Of a stretch of 29,937 nt of DNA, positions 1-10,772 are shown piece after piece. Origin of the DNA: a virus; the IMG/VR virus record IMGVR_UViG_3300017727_000096, positions 1-29,937 of that record; one strand, 5' to 3'. Position 1 is the first letter of the stretch; each line of letters starts with the position of its first letter. Both the position numbers and the translations under genes were made by a program. Under the pieces are notes generated by a model. It ran no database searches and was not told where the DNA came from. It saw only the letters and a list, made by a program, of their open reading frames with translations.

Positions 1-3000
1 AAAACATCTTCTAATTTTTCGTATTCTTGTCCATATTCAACTCTTTCAACTTGTCCTGTACCTTCTAGATATAGTGTTGCTTTTGCTCCACCCAATTGGG
101 GTAAACTTGCTAATCTTTCCCAAACTTCTGTGTTAGTTACAGCCGTTCCTGCATTAGCCTGATCCTTTGCTCTAAAGAAATTAAATCCTGATTTTACAAT
201 AGCACCACCCGGATAATTTGTTGTATTACTATAAGTTGTAAAGTCAGCAGGTTCTCCGCCAACTTCAATTTGTGTTCTTGGTCCTTCTTTTAAACTAGGC
301 TCTATATCAAAATGTTTTTTAATTGAATTAAATCCAAATACTTTATATTTTGCATCATCAGTAAGTTCAACTAATACACCTGTGTAATCGTTAGTTGTTG
401 AGTAAGGTCCTACATGAACATCTACTTGTAAATCTTCTTGTGGTAAAATTAAACTAGAACTATTACCAGTTGTAGTGTAGTTGTCTAAGAACACAGTCAT
501 TGTGTCTTTGTCTACATAACCTGCTAGTTTACTTCCTAGTTTACTTGTGACTGTTGCAAATGGTATTGCAAAGTCCTTGTTTGTATCAAGTCCTTGGAAT
601 CTCATATACGAGTCTATAAATTGTGTATATCCAGTACTTGCATTAAATTGTTCCTCTGTATTTTTACTGCCGTGAACTACTGTATTTTTAATTTTAAATC
701 TTCTATAATTGACATTTTCCAATAGTTGGTTGGTGTTCGCAGAACCACGAACTATTTTTTGTGGCTCTGCAAACACACTGGCAAACTTACCAGGCTTGGT
801 AAGATATAATGCTGAAGCAACCGCAAATGGGAAGCCTTCAGAAATTTTCCATGAATTTTCAACTGGTGCACCATCACCAAATTTCCATGTTTGATTTGTT
901 AAACTTGTATCTGCACTATATGTAATTGTTTCTGTACTTGCTAACGTGTATGTTGCAGTACCACTATCTAGTGCGTTAGCGGAACTATACAAAGTGTATG
1001 TTCCGTCATCATATGTTCCCATGCCATGATTATTAAACTGATTAGGCATGTAGAATGTAACACCCGGATGTTCTTTAAACGAATGTACATGATAACCGTT
1101 TGTTGTAGATGCTCTTAGTGCCGAGTCTACAGTTAAGTATAATGGATAAAAATATCCTTCAACACCGTTAGCCCTACCGCCAGCATTATCTGTGCCGTAT
1201 GCCGCAAACGGTCCTTCTGTTTGTAATGTTCCTGCAAACTTGCCACCTACTGTGTATGGATACGCAGGACTTCCATTTGCATCTACTGTGGCTACATAAT
1301 AATATGTACCACTTGGATATTCTGGAGTAATACCAAAACGTCCATTAAATTCATCTAAGTCGGCTCCTGTGCTACTGTATTCGTAGTCTTCTATAAACTC
1401 GCCTGTAGGAGTTCCACCAACTGTTGTTCTTGCTGTTGTTTTTAAATTATAACCACTTACTAATCTTTTTATATCAGTTGACGTGTTAAGTCTGTCGGTA
1501 TATGAATAAGGACCATATATTGGATAACCATCAAATGCCCAACCCACAATAGGTGAGTGGCTGTCTGTTGCCCATGAACTTAATCCAACTGTTTGCGGAC
1601 CAGGTTGTACATAACCATAAACATTATTACTGTCAGGATATCCTCCAGCACTATCTCTATCAACATCATTCCTGTACATGCTGTTATAGTTAAATGAAGT
1701 TGATTGACTATGTTGTGCACCTGTGTTACTATTAAATATCATAGCACCATTAACTGCTATACCTACTGCAACGTTTCCAGTTGTTGTAGCACTTCCGTAT
1801 GATGTGCTATTATTTGTTCCTGCTACAGACACAATGTTGTAACTGTTAATTTTATCTAGGTCAATGTATGCAGTATTATTTGTACTAGGGAAAGTTCCTA
1901 CGGTATGATTAACACCATTTGTAGTAGTAACAACAATGTTGCTACCAATCTCTTTTACACTTAATCCATCTACTGTTGTTAAGAATGTTGTTGCATTTGC
2001 AGTTGCAGTTCCTGATGTTGTTTCAACAAAGTCTATAGTTTTTGTTGTAGCAACTGTACTGATGATGTTTGCTGGAGCAACCAAATTACCACTAGCATCA
2101 ACCGGTATCTCATATTTTAATCCAATTCTTCTATATGGGTTATTAGTTCTATATTTGTTATTGGTAATGTTTTCTCTAGCACCACCTCTAATTTTACCTT
2201 CTTCTAAATCTTTCCAAAGTTTTCTATTACCACTAGTATAATCTGTAGCATACTCTGTTTCCCACCATGTTGGCTTTTTAATAAAGCCTAACATTTCCCA
2301 TGGATGGGTATGTGGTCGTTCTGTATCGTAACAGGCTTCAAATATCCCTCTCCAGTATCCAGGTTTTACTGTGCCACTGTTGTAGTTCCAAGTGAAGTAA
2401 TCACTTGCATCATAAAATTCATTTTTAACAAAGTCAACACCGTTTCTAGAAACATATTGATTAAAGTCATTTCTAATTAAGTTATAAAAACTTTCTCTGT
2501 CTATACCTGTAGTTCTAAATCTACCTGGTCTAATTGAATGTATGTTTAAGTCGGAATAACTGTCGTTATCTCTATATGTTTGTAAGGTGTTGTTATAAAC
2601 TCTTCGTTCAAATTCTAATAAAATATTATCTGTTATATCATTGTCAGCAACTGTTCTACTTCCATCGTGTCCAACAATAACATTCATTGGTGTAACAAAA
2701 CTGGTATCACTTATAATCTCTGGTTTATACAATGGTGTAATACCCATTGCACTAGGAGTTGGAGGAGTTTGTGTACTTTCTCTATTAAGGTCAAACAGTC
2801 TAACTTTAATGATATTACCTAGTGTTAAATTATATGACGATGTAAATTCTAATGTAACAACACCATTAAGACTGTTAATAGTATAATCTTCATCTATTAA
2901 TAGCATTGTGTCGTTATTGTTTAGTTGGTCATATATGTAAATCGAATTTTGTATATTATCACAGTCTAGATAATTTGTTAATGTATATTTTTTAGTTGCT

Positions 3001-5861
3001 ACATTATTAATTGTAATTCTTTCTTCGTTATATTTGTCACCAAATGCTAACATATAACTGTAATCAAAAACTAACTTACCCGGATTAAATGCTATTACAT
3101 TCTGCAATACAAATTCTAATACTTCACTATTTGTCATAGTTGATGTATCATTGTTGTCGATGTATCGTCTTATTTCTGATTTTAATCTTGCTTTGTATTT
3201 TACATATTCATTTGCATTGAAATTTATAGCATCTAAAATATTAAATTTATCGTTGCTTACTAACCATGAAGCCATTTGCAAATCTTCATCTGTTTGTACA
3301 ACTCTGTCTGCAAATGTTTGATCCTTAACTAAACTATCAAAGTTATTTGTTCCTAGAGGATCACCTGTAAATAATTCTTGATTTTTTATATAGTTTCTAA
3401 AATGTTCTAAGTACTCTGGTTGTGATATTGTTTTAATATCGGCATTGTCAAAGTTACTTGTCCAACTCATTGGGACATCGAAATCACCAAATCTATCTTT
3501 AGCATTAATTTTTCCAGTAGTTGTTTCGGTTTCAATGTCTATTACGTCATTTACATTTAGATTGAATGTACCAAATGTAATTGCTGTTTGTACACTTTCA
3601 AAACTAAAAGTTTTATCTCGTTTGTTATTAATGTAAACTCTTATACTGTTTTCATTGTCTGTAGGCTTTGCACTTATTTTCCAAAGTTTAATTTCTTCGT
3701 CAACGTCTTTTTGACTTACAATATATTGGTCTTTAATTTTTTGACTTGTTTGTTTTGTATGACTTTTCCAAGTTGTATCGTAAACAACATCATTGTTTGG
3801 CAAAGTTTTCTTATAATAAACATATCCTTTAACAAACGAATCCTGTGTAGCACCAAAGGCTTTATATGATATTAAATCATCATCTAAGTTATTTGTAAAT
3901 ACAATTTCACTAAAGTTATTAAAGTTTTTATATGTTAAAGCAAAACCCAACACTGAGTCGTTTGTTGCTCCTATTGTTGAGTCTTCTTTATAAGAAAATA
4001 TTTTATTACCTGTAAATATGCTGTTCGGATATACCGCTTCATTGTTTAATGATTTTTTATTAACATCATATGTATTAAATAATATTGGAGTATTTACTTT
4101 TGTTTTCTTTTGTCCTTCATTCCAATCAGTACCATTCCAAAAGTATTCTATACCTTGTTTGTTTGAACCAAATTTAATACTAACAACGTCACCTGTTGTT
4201 GCTGTATAAGGTACAAAGTTGTTATCTCCGTCAACTGCTCCTGCAGGATTTGTACTTGCTGGTGTTCTCTTTAAGAAAACTCTTTCATCAAAACTTAATA
4301 CTGTTCCAGCAGTTATTGTACTTGCACTATTTAATACTAATGCTGTACCATTTATACTTGCTACAGTAATATTGTTTAAACTGTTCCCTGGTTCTGTAAC
4401 CATTGCACCAACTTTTATATCATCATTACTTGCTGTAAGTGTTACGTTCACTGAACTGCTTACATTAGTACTTACTGTTGCTGTAGTGCTACTAGATATT
4501 TGGTAAATATGCTGACTAACATTAGTAGGCTCTAAAGGAAAAATTAATTTATTACCTGCTCTTAATGTTACAGAATCTATTACACTATTAGTTGGTCTTC
4601 CTTCTACGTCTGCTTTAAGTGTATCGTATGATGAAATTTCTACAGCACTAACACCGTTTTCACCAAAGTTAAAAAGTTCTATGTCTCTTTCAAATTCTAA
4701 AATAGGTCTAACAGCACGATTGGCTTTTGGTGGTAATTGGTCACCTGCATCTATAAAGTTTTGCCTATGATACCAAAAATTAATTCTACTCCAAACGTTG
4801 TTGTCCTTAGCACCACGTTCCATCATAATATAGTCTGGTACTGTTTGTGTATTATCACTATCAAATGGTTGAGTATCAAAAGATCCTGCACCACCTACTA
4901 CATATTGTAACGATGTTCCAATTGGAGATACATATCCACTCCACAACTCTAATCCTGAATCAGGATCTACTTGAGTCATACTAACATATCCTACTGCTGG
5001 TGTTCTGCCACCCGGAGCATATTTGTCACCATAGTGTAAAACGTATCCAGAATAGTCTGTAAATTTATTAGAGTCAGTGATAAGAGTTCCGTCTGCATCG
5101 TCTAAACCAATTAGTCCGCCACTTAACATGTTAGTACCAGCAGTACTTACTAAAGTATCGGTATTAGTAATTAACGTATTATCAAACGGTATATTAAGTT
5201 CTGTTGCAAATGTTGTTGCAAAGTTTTGTTCTCTGTTGAATAGTAAAATACTATCGCCTACACCTTCTACAATCCAACGTTGGTCATCTTGATATGAAAC
5301 AGGTATTGTATAGTTTCCTGTAAAGGAAACAATCATACCATTTTTAAATACTGTTCCGTCAGGTGCAGTATAACTTTTCTTACCTATAATATCTTTTTCA
5401 ATATTAATAGGAGTAGTTGCTGTACCTGTAATTGTTTTTGGCGTAGGGCCTGTTGGACTCCAAAAATATTCTTGATAGTTAATAAATTTATCAACATTTA
5501 TTGGGGGTAAAAAACTATAAAAATTTGTATCGAATAAAATGTTTTGTTTATCAGTATCAGCACCGTAACTTTTTAATATGTTTGTAAAGTCACTATAGAA
5601 TACATTGTTTTCACTTCTACCTGTTATAGTATCTACTGAACTTACAACTGGTTCAAAACTATAAAAGTTTCTTCCGCTTGTTGGTTGACTAACGTACCTG
5701 TCGGTGGGTTCAAATTGTTCAAACTCTTTTCTACCCACATAACCGGAAACTTGTTCAACATTTGCTTTGCTGAACAACTGTTCAACGGTGCTTTCGAAAA
5801 AGTTCTTTACAGCCGTTGTTTGCTGATTACTAGGTAGTTTTTTGTATTGCTTGTCAGCCAT
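1..5861 (-). CDS. Giant virion structural protein with YHYH-type domain, partial (left edge)
   Basis: The frame is open from an ATG at 5861 to the left edge without a stop, giving 1953 codons of a longer protein whose C-terminus is missing. It starts 5 nt after the gp6 stop, so it is probably translated by coupling and belongs to the gp25-gp6 operon. The N-terminus begins MADKQYKKLP. The middle is rich in Asn, Thr, Ser and Asp with repeated short beta-strand patterns, as in phage fibre or baseplate proteins. Around residues 1430-1445 is GWAFDGYPIYGPYSY, characteristic of YHYH-family domains. Around residues 1565-1610 there is GYFYPLY, then GYHVHSF, then TFYMPN, a pattern echoed at the gp6 C-terminus. 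Role inferred: baseplate or short-fibre component of the virion; exact function unknown. Confidence 0.8.
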   Translation of the reverse strand, partial: MADKQYKKLPSNQQTTAVKNFFESTVEQLFSKANVEQVSGYVGRKEFEQFEPTDRYVSQPTSGRNFYSFEPVVSSVDTITGRSENNVFYSDFTNILKSYGADTDKQNILFDTNFYSFLPPINVDKFINYQEYFWSPTGPTPKTITGTATTPINIEKDIIGKKSYTAPDGTVFKNGMIVSFTGNYTIPVSYQDDQRWIVEGVGDSILLFNREQNFATTFATELNIPFDNTLITNTDTLVSTAGTNMLSGGLIGLDDADGTLITDSNKFTDYSGYVLHYGDKYAPGGRTPAVGYVSMTQVDPDSGLELWSGYVSPIGTSLQYVVGGAGSFDTQPFDSDNTQTVPDYIMMERGAKDNNVWSRINFWYHRQNFIDAGDQLPPKANRAVRPILEFERDIELFNFGENGVSAVEISSYDTLKADVEGRPTNSVIDSVTLRAGNKLIFPLEPTNVSQHIYQISSSTTATVSTNVSSSVNVTLTASNDDIKVGAMVTEPGNSLNNITVASINGTALVLNSASTITAGTVLSFDERVFLKRTPASTNPAGAVDGDNNFVPYTATTGDVVSIKFGSNKQGIEYFWNGTDWNEGQKKTKVNTPILFNTYDVNKKSLNNEAVYPNSIFTGNKIFSYKEDSTIGATNDSVLGFALTYKNFNNFSEIVFTNNLDDDLISYKAFGATQDSFVKGYVYYKKTLPNNDVVYDTTWKSHTKQTSQKIKDQYIVSQKDVDEEIKLWKISAKPTDNENSIRVYINNKRDKTFSFESVQTAITFGTFNLNVNDVIDIETETTTGKINAKDRFGDFDVPMSWTSNFDNADIKTISQPEYLEHFRNYIKNQELFTGDPLGTNNFDSLVKDQTFADRVVQTDEDLQMASWLVSNDKFNILDAINFNANEYVKYKARLKSEIRRYIDNNDTSTMTNSEVLEFVLQNVIAFNPGKLVFDYSYMLAFGDKYNEERITINNVATKKYTLTNYLDCDNIQNSIYIYDQLNNNDTMLLIDEDYTINSLNGVVTLEFTSSYNLTLGNIIKVRLFDLNRESTQTPPTPSAMGITPLYKPEIISDTSFVTPMNVIVGHDGSRTVADNDITDNILLEFERRVYNNTLQTYRDNDSYSDLNIHSIRPGRFRTTGIDRESFYNLIRNDFNQYVSRNGVDFVKNEFYDASDYFTWNYNSGTVKPGYWRGIFEACYDTERPHTHPWEMLGFIKKPTWWETEYATDYTSGNRKLWKDLEEGKIRGGARENITNNKYRTNNPYRRIGLKYEIPVDASGNLVAPANIISTVATTKTIDFVETTSGTATANATTFLTTVDGLSVKEIGSNIVVTTTNGVNHTVGTFPSTNNTAYIDLDKINSYNIVSVAGTNNSTSYGSATTTGNVAVGIAVNGAMIFNSNTGAQHSQSTSFNYNSMYRNDVDRDSAGGYPDSNNVYGYVQPGPQTVGLSSWATDSHSPIVGWAFDGYPIYGPYSYTDRLNTSTDIKRLVSGYNLKTTARTTVGGTPTGEFIEDYEYSSTGADLDEFNGRFGITPEYPSGTYYYVATVDANGSPAYPYTVGGKFAGTLQTEGPFAAYGTDNAGGRANGVEGYFYPLYLTVDSALRASTTNGYHVHSFKEHPGVTFYMPNQFNNHGMGTYDDGTYTLYSSANALDSGTATYTLASTETITYSADTSLTNQTWKFGDGAPVENSWKISEGFPFAVASALYLTKPGKFASVFAEPQKIVRGSANTNQLLENVNYRRFKIKNTVVHGSKNTEEQFNASTGYTQFIDSYMRFQGLDTNKDFAIPFATVTSKLGSKLAGYVDKDTMTVFLDNYTTTGNSSSLILPQEDLQVDVHVGPYSTTNDYTGVLVELTDDAKYKVFGFNSIKKHFDIEPSLKEGPRTQIEVGGEPADFTTYSNTTNYPGGAIVKSGFNFFRAKDQANAGTAVTNTEVWERLASLPQLGGAKATLYLEGTGQVERVEYGQEYEKLEDV

Positions 5862-5866
5862 ATTGG

Positions 5867-8800
5867 TTAGTACCCACTTCCGCCGCCACCGCCACCTTCG
5901 CCGTCAGAAGTACTACTACTTGATGTTGATTGTGCAGAAGAACCTACACTATCATTTGTTGCAGTTGTACCTGTATAAGTTGTAGTTGTGGCTTGATTTG
6001 TTACATAGTTTCCTTTATATTGTGTTATACCTTTAGGCATATAAAATGTTTTTCCAAAAAACTTAATTGCTTCATTTGTTCCATCACCTACAAAGTTAGC
6101 CGCTTCAGCCGTACTGTATAGTGGATAGTATCCGTCTATTGCATATGGGCCAATTTCTTCTGTGCTGTTCTCATAAGTTGAGAAGTTACTTTGTGTTGCT
6201 GGTGCAGGACGTAAATTGTCTGCTGTTAGTTTATCAACTACATCTATATCCAAAACAGATGCGGTGCTTAAAAATAATTCATCTGAACTACATTTAACTT
6301 GGAATAAATCTCCAAATACACCCTGACTGTTTTTAGGTACAATAACAATACTACCAATAGAATTTCCTACTTGTTGGTGTATGTAACTGCTTAATTCTGT
6401 AAAGTAAAAAGTATCTCCAAAGTCCCAGTTGTTAATATTAAAATACCTATTAACAGCCGCAATCACTTTGGTTTTGATTTCATTATCACTAATACTTGTA
6501 CCTGGTAATCTTACAACTTTAAATCTTGCTTGTAAACTTTGTTGTGCGTCATTACCAAATAGTAATTTAAACTTACCACTCTTAAACAAGAGTTGGTCAC
6601 TTGCAGATTTATATTCTTGCAAGTTTTCAAATTCTGCTTCTAATTCAGAACTACTAGGTGCTATAGGGAAAGTTGTACCCGGTACATTTAAGTATGATTT
6701 AATTTTATCATAATATGTATCTGTTAAAATAAAGAACTCATGCACATTACTAATACTAGGATCAATTCTCATGCTGTTATCAGCAACGTGTTGCCATTTA
6801 AAAATAACACCGTCTTGTGCTGATGCTTGAGTATTCTGTGTAAAACTTCTTCCTTCTTTTGCTCTATGTCTTGAACTTTCGTAGTGCTTAACTACATTTA
6901 AGTTTGTACTACTATAAGTCATTAAATAAACTTTATTAGTATCTTGTGCATAGACTTTTTTGTTATGTAACTTTCCATTTGTATTATCAAATGTATTAAT
7001 AATACTTGCAGTCTTAACTAAAAAATATTCATAGTCTGCTATTTCATATACAGTACCTGTATCTGAACTTGCTACACCTGTAGAATTACCTGCTATCTTA
7101 GTGTATAAACTTCCGTTAAAGTTTACACCATCTTCTCTTCTTAAATCTAATATACCTGCTTTTACAGGTTTGCTATATGTATATCCATCAAAACTTTCAA
7201 AGTCTTCGTATAAAACAAGATTTTTCTTATTCACAAAGTCTTTAAACTGAATAGGATTATCAGGACTATCATCGCCTGTACTGTTTTGAGGAGTAACTAA
7301 AACTTTTCTAGGATCTGTATATCCATCACTTGATACAAAGTTTCCAACTGCACTCCACTTGATTGGTTTTTCTAATCTTGTTTTGTCATTTAGATATGTT
7401 ACAGTAAGTCTATCTTTACTGCTTAATCCTGTTCTATCCTTACCAAAAAACTTTTTGTTATTGTAATTTCCAATTATAAGATTACCTGTTTGTGTGGTAA
7501 CGTTTGCATTTGCTAAACTAACATGTTGTGCATATCCTACGTTTGCTGTGTCATAAGATACAGCATTAAATGAAAATGCTACATTACCATTACCTGTTGT
7601 GGATAAAATGTTATATCCAAACGTAGTATTACTGAAAGGAATATTAATGTTACCTGGTAATTGACTGATAACACCTGAATTATTTGCTATAACAACATTA
7701 GTATTTGAAACATCACTAGTATCAAATGTTGTTCCTAATTCTAATACTACATCATTTACAAATGCATTTTCAGTTCTATCACCTTCTCTAAACAATCCAA
7801 AATTGGATTGTAGTTTAACTTCTACGTCATCGTAACCTGCATCTCTGTTTCTTAAAGGTATATCACTAAATGTTCTACCTAATTCTACAGAGTACCATGC
7901 ATCACCTACGCCATCTGGGGTGGCACTCGAGTCTATCCACTCAAAGTTTTCTTCTAAAATTGGTTTGTTATTTAAAGTTGTTAATTCAACTGTGTCATAT
8001 TTTGCTAATCCTGTACCACTATCTATAATTCTATTTGAAGAAACATCATAAAATCTTACGTCTTCAAAACTCTCAAATACATATTCTGTTCCTCTTGTTG
8101 TTACATTGTATCTGTAACTTAATGTATCTATACTTTCATATGAGAATTTTAAGAGCCAACTTTTATCTCTTCCGTTACCTGATGTATCTTCAGCATTACC
8201 TATATCAAAATCTGTGCCTGCATTTAAGTTACTGTTTTGAATAACATAAAAATAGTTACTGCTTGGGTTATAACCTAAACCAAATGTTTTTTTAGTTTCT
8301 AATGCATTCTTAATTGCAGTTTTCTCACTATCGAAAAATGTTTTTCTCAAAGTTGTAATAAGTTCTATACCTTCCCAATTCTCAGGTATTGCTTCACTTA
8401 ATGTTACTGGCCCTACATTTGTTGTAAGATTGCCACCACGTCTTCCGTTGTCAACTATAGTTTTAATCTTTGCCCAAATATATTCTGACCTTTTTTGTGG
8501 GTTTACAAATTTAATCATATGCCCGGGTTGTATTAATTGCAAATTAGGATTTGCAATATTAACATCTGCAACTGTTCCATTTTGTGTAAATGTTTCAGTC
8601 ATGTACCCTGTTATACTAGATGAAGTTCTAGGCAATGTATGCCAAACTATATTATAGTTTTCTAAATTAAATTTATTAGGTTGTCTTGCAATCCAACTAT
8701 CTCTAAATGTGCTGTATGCAAAATCATTTAGTTTTAAATTTTTTAATATAAGTTGTACTGTCCTATTAATTTGTTCTGTAGCAGTATTGTTTACGTCTAT

Positions 8801-10294
8801 TATAAAATTACTGCTTGTAAATACGTTATCTAAATATAATGCACCATCTTCAGCAATTACATCTGTAGTTTGAAACGTACTTGTAGGGTCAGTGATATCA
8901 ATGTATCTACTATGACCTGCATGTGTTCTATTAGTAACTTTTAGTTTAGCAATATTGGTATTCTTTGCTAAAGGCAATGTTTGATAATCTTGGTTTGTAA
9001 TCATTCTATCTTGTGCATAGTATGATTGTGGTGCTCGTTCTTTAATACCTGCTACTGTTTCTTCAGGCAAACTATTATTAACTGTATTCTGTAATTGTGC
9101 AGTAAGTGTTAGTACATATTGTACTCCTTTAGAATTTAAGTAAGGTATTCTAATTGCTGTTGTTCCTACATCATCTGGTGACATTGTAAATCTTTCATTG
9201 TCACTCTTTCTGTAATACATTCTGTAGTCGCCAACTGGTACACTTGCAAAGTTACCATCTGCAAATTCTAATTTTACGCCACCAGTACCTAAATTAGATA
9301 CTGCATATAATAATGGAGTATTTTTTGCTTTAACATTATATTGTAATGTTTGTCCAACTGTATTAGGAATTTTTTCCCATTTATTTACAACTGTCTTCAA
9401 ACTGTTAAGTTGTTGGAACCAAACGTCTGTTTCGTTTATACCTGCTACACCAACTTCTTCTGTTCTATTTTCAACAGGTACACTGAAATCAAAATCTCTT
9501 TGTTCCATAACACCTTGTTTGAACATCATAAAGAAGCCATTGTTTTTACTGGACATACCTAGTCCATCGTTTCTATAAATTAATCCAAAGTTATTAACTG
9601 GGTCCGGATGTTTTTCATAAAAGAATTTATTATCTGTAAAATCTGAGTTTACAAATTCAAAACTTCTTTTCTGCCCGTTAATATTTGAATCAAATCCAAA
9701 TACTAAAGGAGCAGTTGTGGGTGTATTAACTTCGTATAAGTCTGTTACAATATCACCTAATGTTCCTGTCTTTACGGGTTTACTAAATCTGTTTACTTGA
9801 CCAAAGGCACTATTCATTATTGTTATGAATTGTTCATAACTGTCTGGATTGTTTGAATCATTCCATGTAACTGTTCTATTATTGATTTGATTGCCTAGGC
9901 TGTCTGTTAATGGTTCAGTTGTAGATATACTTACAACTTTCATTAATCCACTTGCAGGAACATTTCTTTTAGGATTGTATCCTAACATTCTTGCTAGTTT
10001 AAATACTGAATCTCTTCTTTCAGCAGTTTCTAAAAAGTTTTCTCTGGTATTAACATCCATTCTAAATGCAATACTTTGTCCAAGGTATGCTAGTAATTCT
10101 ATAATAGCAATAAACTCTGAACTTTCAATATAGTCGTTGAAGTTTTCAGGGAAATTTGTTTTTATGTACTCAACCATAGCACTTCGAATTGTATCGAAGT
10201 CGTATGCTTGTAAATCTACTTGCGTATAAGCCTGATAGGCTACGTCCCAATCTTCTGCCGCAAATAAATTGTTTTGTCTACTATTAACTGCCAT
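5867..10294 (-). CDS. 6: Baseplate wedge protein gp6-like, enlarged (1475 aa)
   Basis: The N-terminal region (about residues 30-120: YDFDTIRSAMVEYIKTNFPE, then a stretch with IELLAYLGQSIAFRMD and RRDSVFKLARMLGYNPKR) is the typical start of T4 gp6/GpJ-type baseplate wedge proteins, which form the dimeric ring joining the wedges. T4 gp6 is about 660 aa; this protein is more than twice that, with long inserted beta-rich segments. The C-terminal ~90 residues hold DGYYPLY and TFYMPKG followed by a Gly/Ser-rich tail (GEGGGGGGSGY), resembling a segment of the next protein. The start lies 1 nt after the gp25 stop, so the pair is almost certainly co-translated. gp25 next door supports the assignment: the two proteins contact each other in T4 wedges. 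Confidence 0.9.
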   Translation of the reverse strand: MAVNSRQNNLFAAEDWDVAYQAYTQVDLQAYDFDTIRSAMVEYIKTNFPENFNDYIESSEFIAIIELLAYLGQSIAFRMDVNTRENFLETAERRDSVFKLARMLGYNPKRNVPASGLMKVVSISTTEPLTDSLGNQINNRTVTWNDSNNPDSYEQFITIMNSAFGQVNRFSKPVKTGTLGDIVTDLYEVNTPTTAPLVFGFDSNINGQKRSFEFVNSDFTDNKFFYEKHPDPVNNFGLIYRNDGLGMSSKNNGFFMMFKQGVMEQRDFDFSVPVENRTEEVGVAGINETDVWFQQLNSLKTVVNKWEKIPNTVGQTLQYNVKAKNTPLLYAVSNLGTGGVKLEFADGNFASVPVGDYRMYYRKSDNERFTMSPDDVGTTAIRIPYLNSKGVQYVLTLTAQLQNTVNNSLPEETVAGIKERAPQSYYAQDRMITNQDYQTLPLAKNTNIAKLKVTNRTHAGHSRYIDITDPTSTFQTTDVIAEDGALYLDNVFTSSNFIIDVNNTATEQINRTVQLILKNLKLNDFAYSTFRDSWIARQPNKFNLENYNIVWHTLPRTSSSITGYMTETFTQNGTVADVNIANPNLQLIQPGHMIKFVNPQKRSEYIWAKIKTIVDNGRRGGNLTTNVGPVTLSEAIPENWEGIELITTLRKTFFDSEKTAIKNALETKKTFGLGYNPSSNYFYVIQNSNLNAGTDFDIGNAEDTSGNGRDKSWLLKFSYESIDTLSYRYNVTTRGTEYVFESFEDVRFYDVSSNRIIDSGTGLAKYDTVELTTLNNKPILEENFEWIDSSATPDGVGDAWYSVELGRTFSDIPLRNRDAGYDDVEVKLQSNFGLFREGDRTENAFVNDVVLELGTTFDTSDVSNTNVVIANNSGVISQLPGNINIPFSNTTFGYNILSTTGNGNVAFSFNAVSYDTANVGYAQHVSLANANVTTQTGNLIIGNYNNKKFFGKDRTGLSSKDRLTVTYLNDKTRLEKPIKWSAVGNFVSSDGYTDPRKVLVTPQNSTGDDSPDNPIQFKDFVNKKNLVLYEDFESFDGYTYSKPVKAGILDLRREDGVNFNGSLYTKIAGNSTGVASSDTGTVYEIADYEYFLVKTASIINTFDNTNGKLHNKKVYAQDTNKVYLMTYSSTNLNVVKHYESSRHRAKEGRSFTQNTQASAQDGVIFKWQHVADNSMRIDPSISNVHEFFILTDTYYDKIKSYLNVPGTTFPIAPSSSELEAEFENLQEYKSASDQLLFKSGKFKLLFGNDAQQSLQARFKVVRLPGTSISDNEIKTKVIAAVNRYFNINNWDFGDTFYFTELSSYIHQQVGNSIGSIVIVPKNSQGVFGDLFQVKCSSDELFLSTASVLDIDVVDKLTADNLRPAPATQSNFSTYENSTEEIGPYAIDGYYPLYSTAEAANFVGDGTNEAIKFFGKTFYMPKGITQYKGNYVTNQATTTTYTGTTATNDSVGSSAQSTSSSSTSDGEGGGGGGSGY

Positions 10295-10295
10295 A

Positions 10296-10667
10296 TTATA
10301 ACTCTACGTCTTGGCGAGCATATTCTACATATAATTCATCTTCGCCTAGTCTCGGCAAAATTCTAAGTTGTACAGCACACCTTATTGTGTGGTCTAAGAC
10401 ATCTGTTTTCACAGTTTGTAATTCAACTCTTGGGTCTTTATTAACAATTCTGATTACATCATCCTCAACTTCTCCGACAACATATTCATCCAATGGATTC
10501 ATAAGCAAGTCAAAAATTCTTGTACCAAACTTTGGACGCATTACACGTTCTCCTTGTCTGGTGTTGAGTTCATTCAGTAAATCAGTTTTAACAAGTTCAG
10601 CATCTGTTAATGTGTAAGGTGCTCGAATCTTGTTCACTGTACTAAAGCCTTTGTAAATGTTTGCCAT
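10296..10667 (-). CDS. 25: Baseplate wedge protein gp25-like
   Basis: At 123 aa this is the usual size for the GPW/gp25 family, the most conserved sheath-initiating component of contractile baseplates. Recognisable family features are the early TLTDAELVKTDLLNELNTRQ region, then GERVMRPKFGTRIFDLLMNP (residues ~39-58: loop with R, P and FG), and the central EVEDDVIRIVNKDPRV helix. It is the first gene of a minus-strand unit followed by gp6. There is no Shine-Dalgarno sequence before the ATG at 10667. A late-promoter box GATAAATA ends 5 nt upstream, so the predicted transcript starts on the start codon itself. The next in-frame Met is too far downstream to be the true start. Confidence 0.95.
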   Translation of the reverse strand: MANIYKGFSTVNKIRAPYTLTDAELVKTDLLNELNTRQGERVMRPKFGTRIFDLLMNPLDEYVVGEVEDDVIRIVNKDPRVELQTVKTDVLDHTIRCAVQLRILPRLGEDELYVEYARQDVEL

Positions 10668-10672
10668 ACCAA

Positions 10673-10705
10673 TATTTATCTGATACCATTAAAACTAGTT
10701 TTAAT
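10673..10705 (-). promoter_or_regulatory. Composite late promoter upstream of gp25
   Basis: Read on the minus strand: the perfect 18-bp palindrome ATTAAAACTAGTTTTAAT (10705-10688), a 7-nt spacer, and the box GATAAATA (10680-10673). By analogy with the T4 late box TATAAATA (-13 to -6), position +1 would be 10667, the A of the gp25 ATG. The same arrangement occurs at 28752-28784 with an identical 18 nt from the box through the start codon. Confidence 0.75.
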
Positions 10706-10755
10706 ACACCAATTTTAAGCACATTACTGTCAACGTGTTATAAGTAACAATGGAG

Positions 10756-10772
10756 ACGATAATCATTATCGT
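10756..10772. repeat. Perfect inverted repeat before the hydrolase island
   Basis: ACGATAAT and ATTATCGT are 8-bp arms around a single C, followed on the plus strand by a T-rich run (10772-10780). It lies 30 nt upstream of the 10802 start codon, in the divergent region between gp25 and the plus-strand island. It could be an operator or a weak intrinsic terminator/attenuator; the sequence alone does not decide. Confidence 0.5.
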
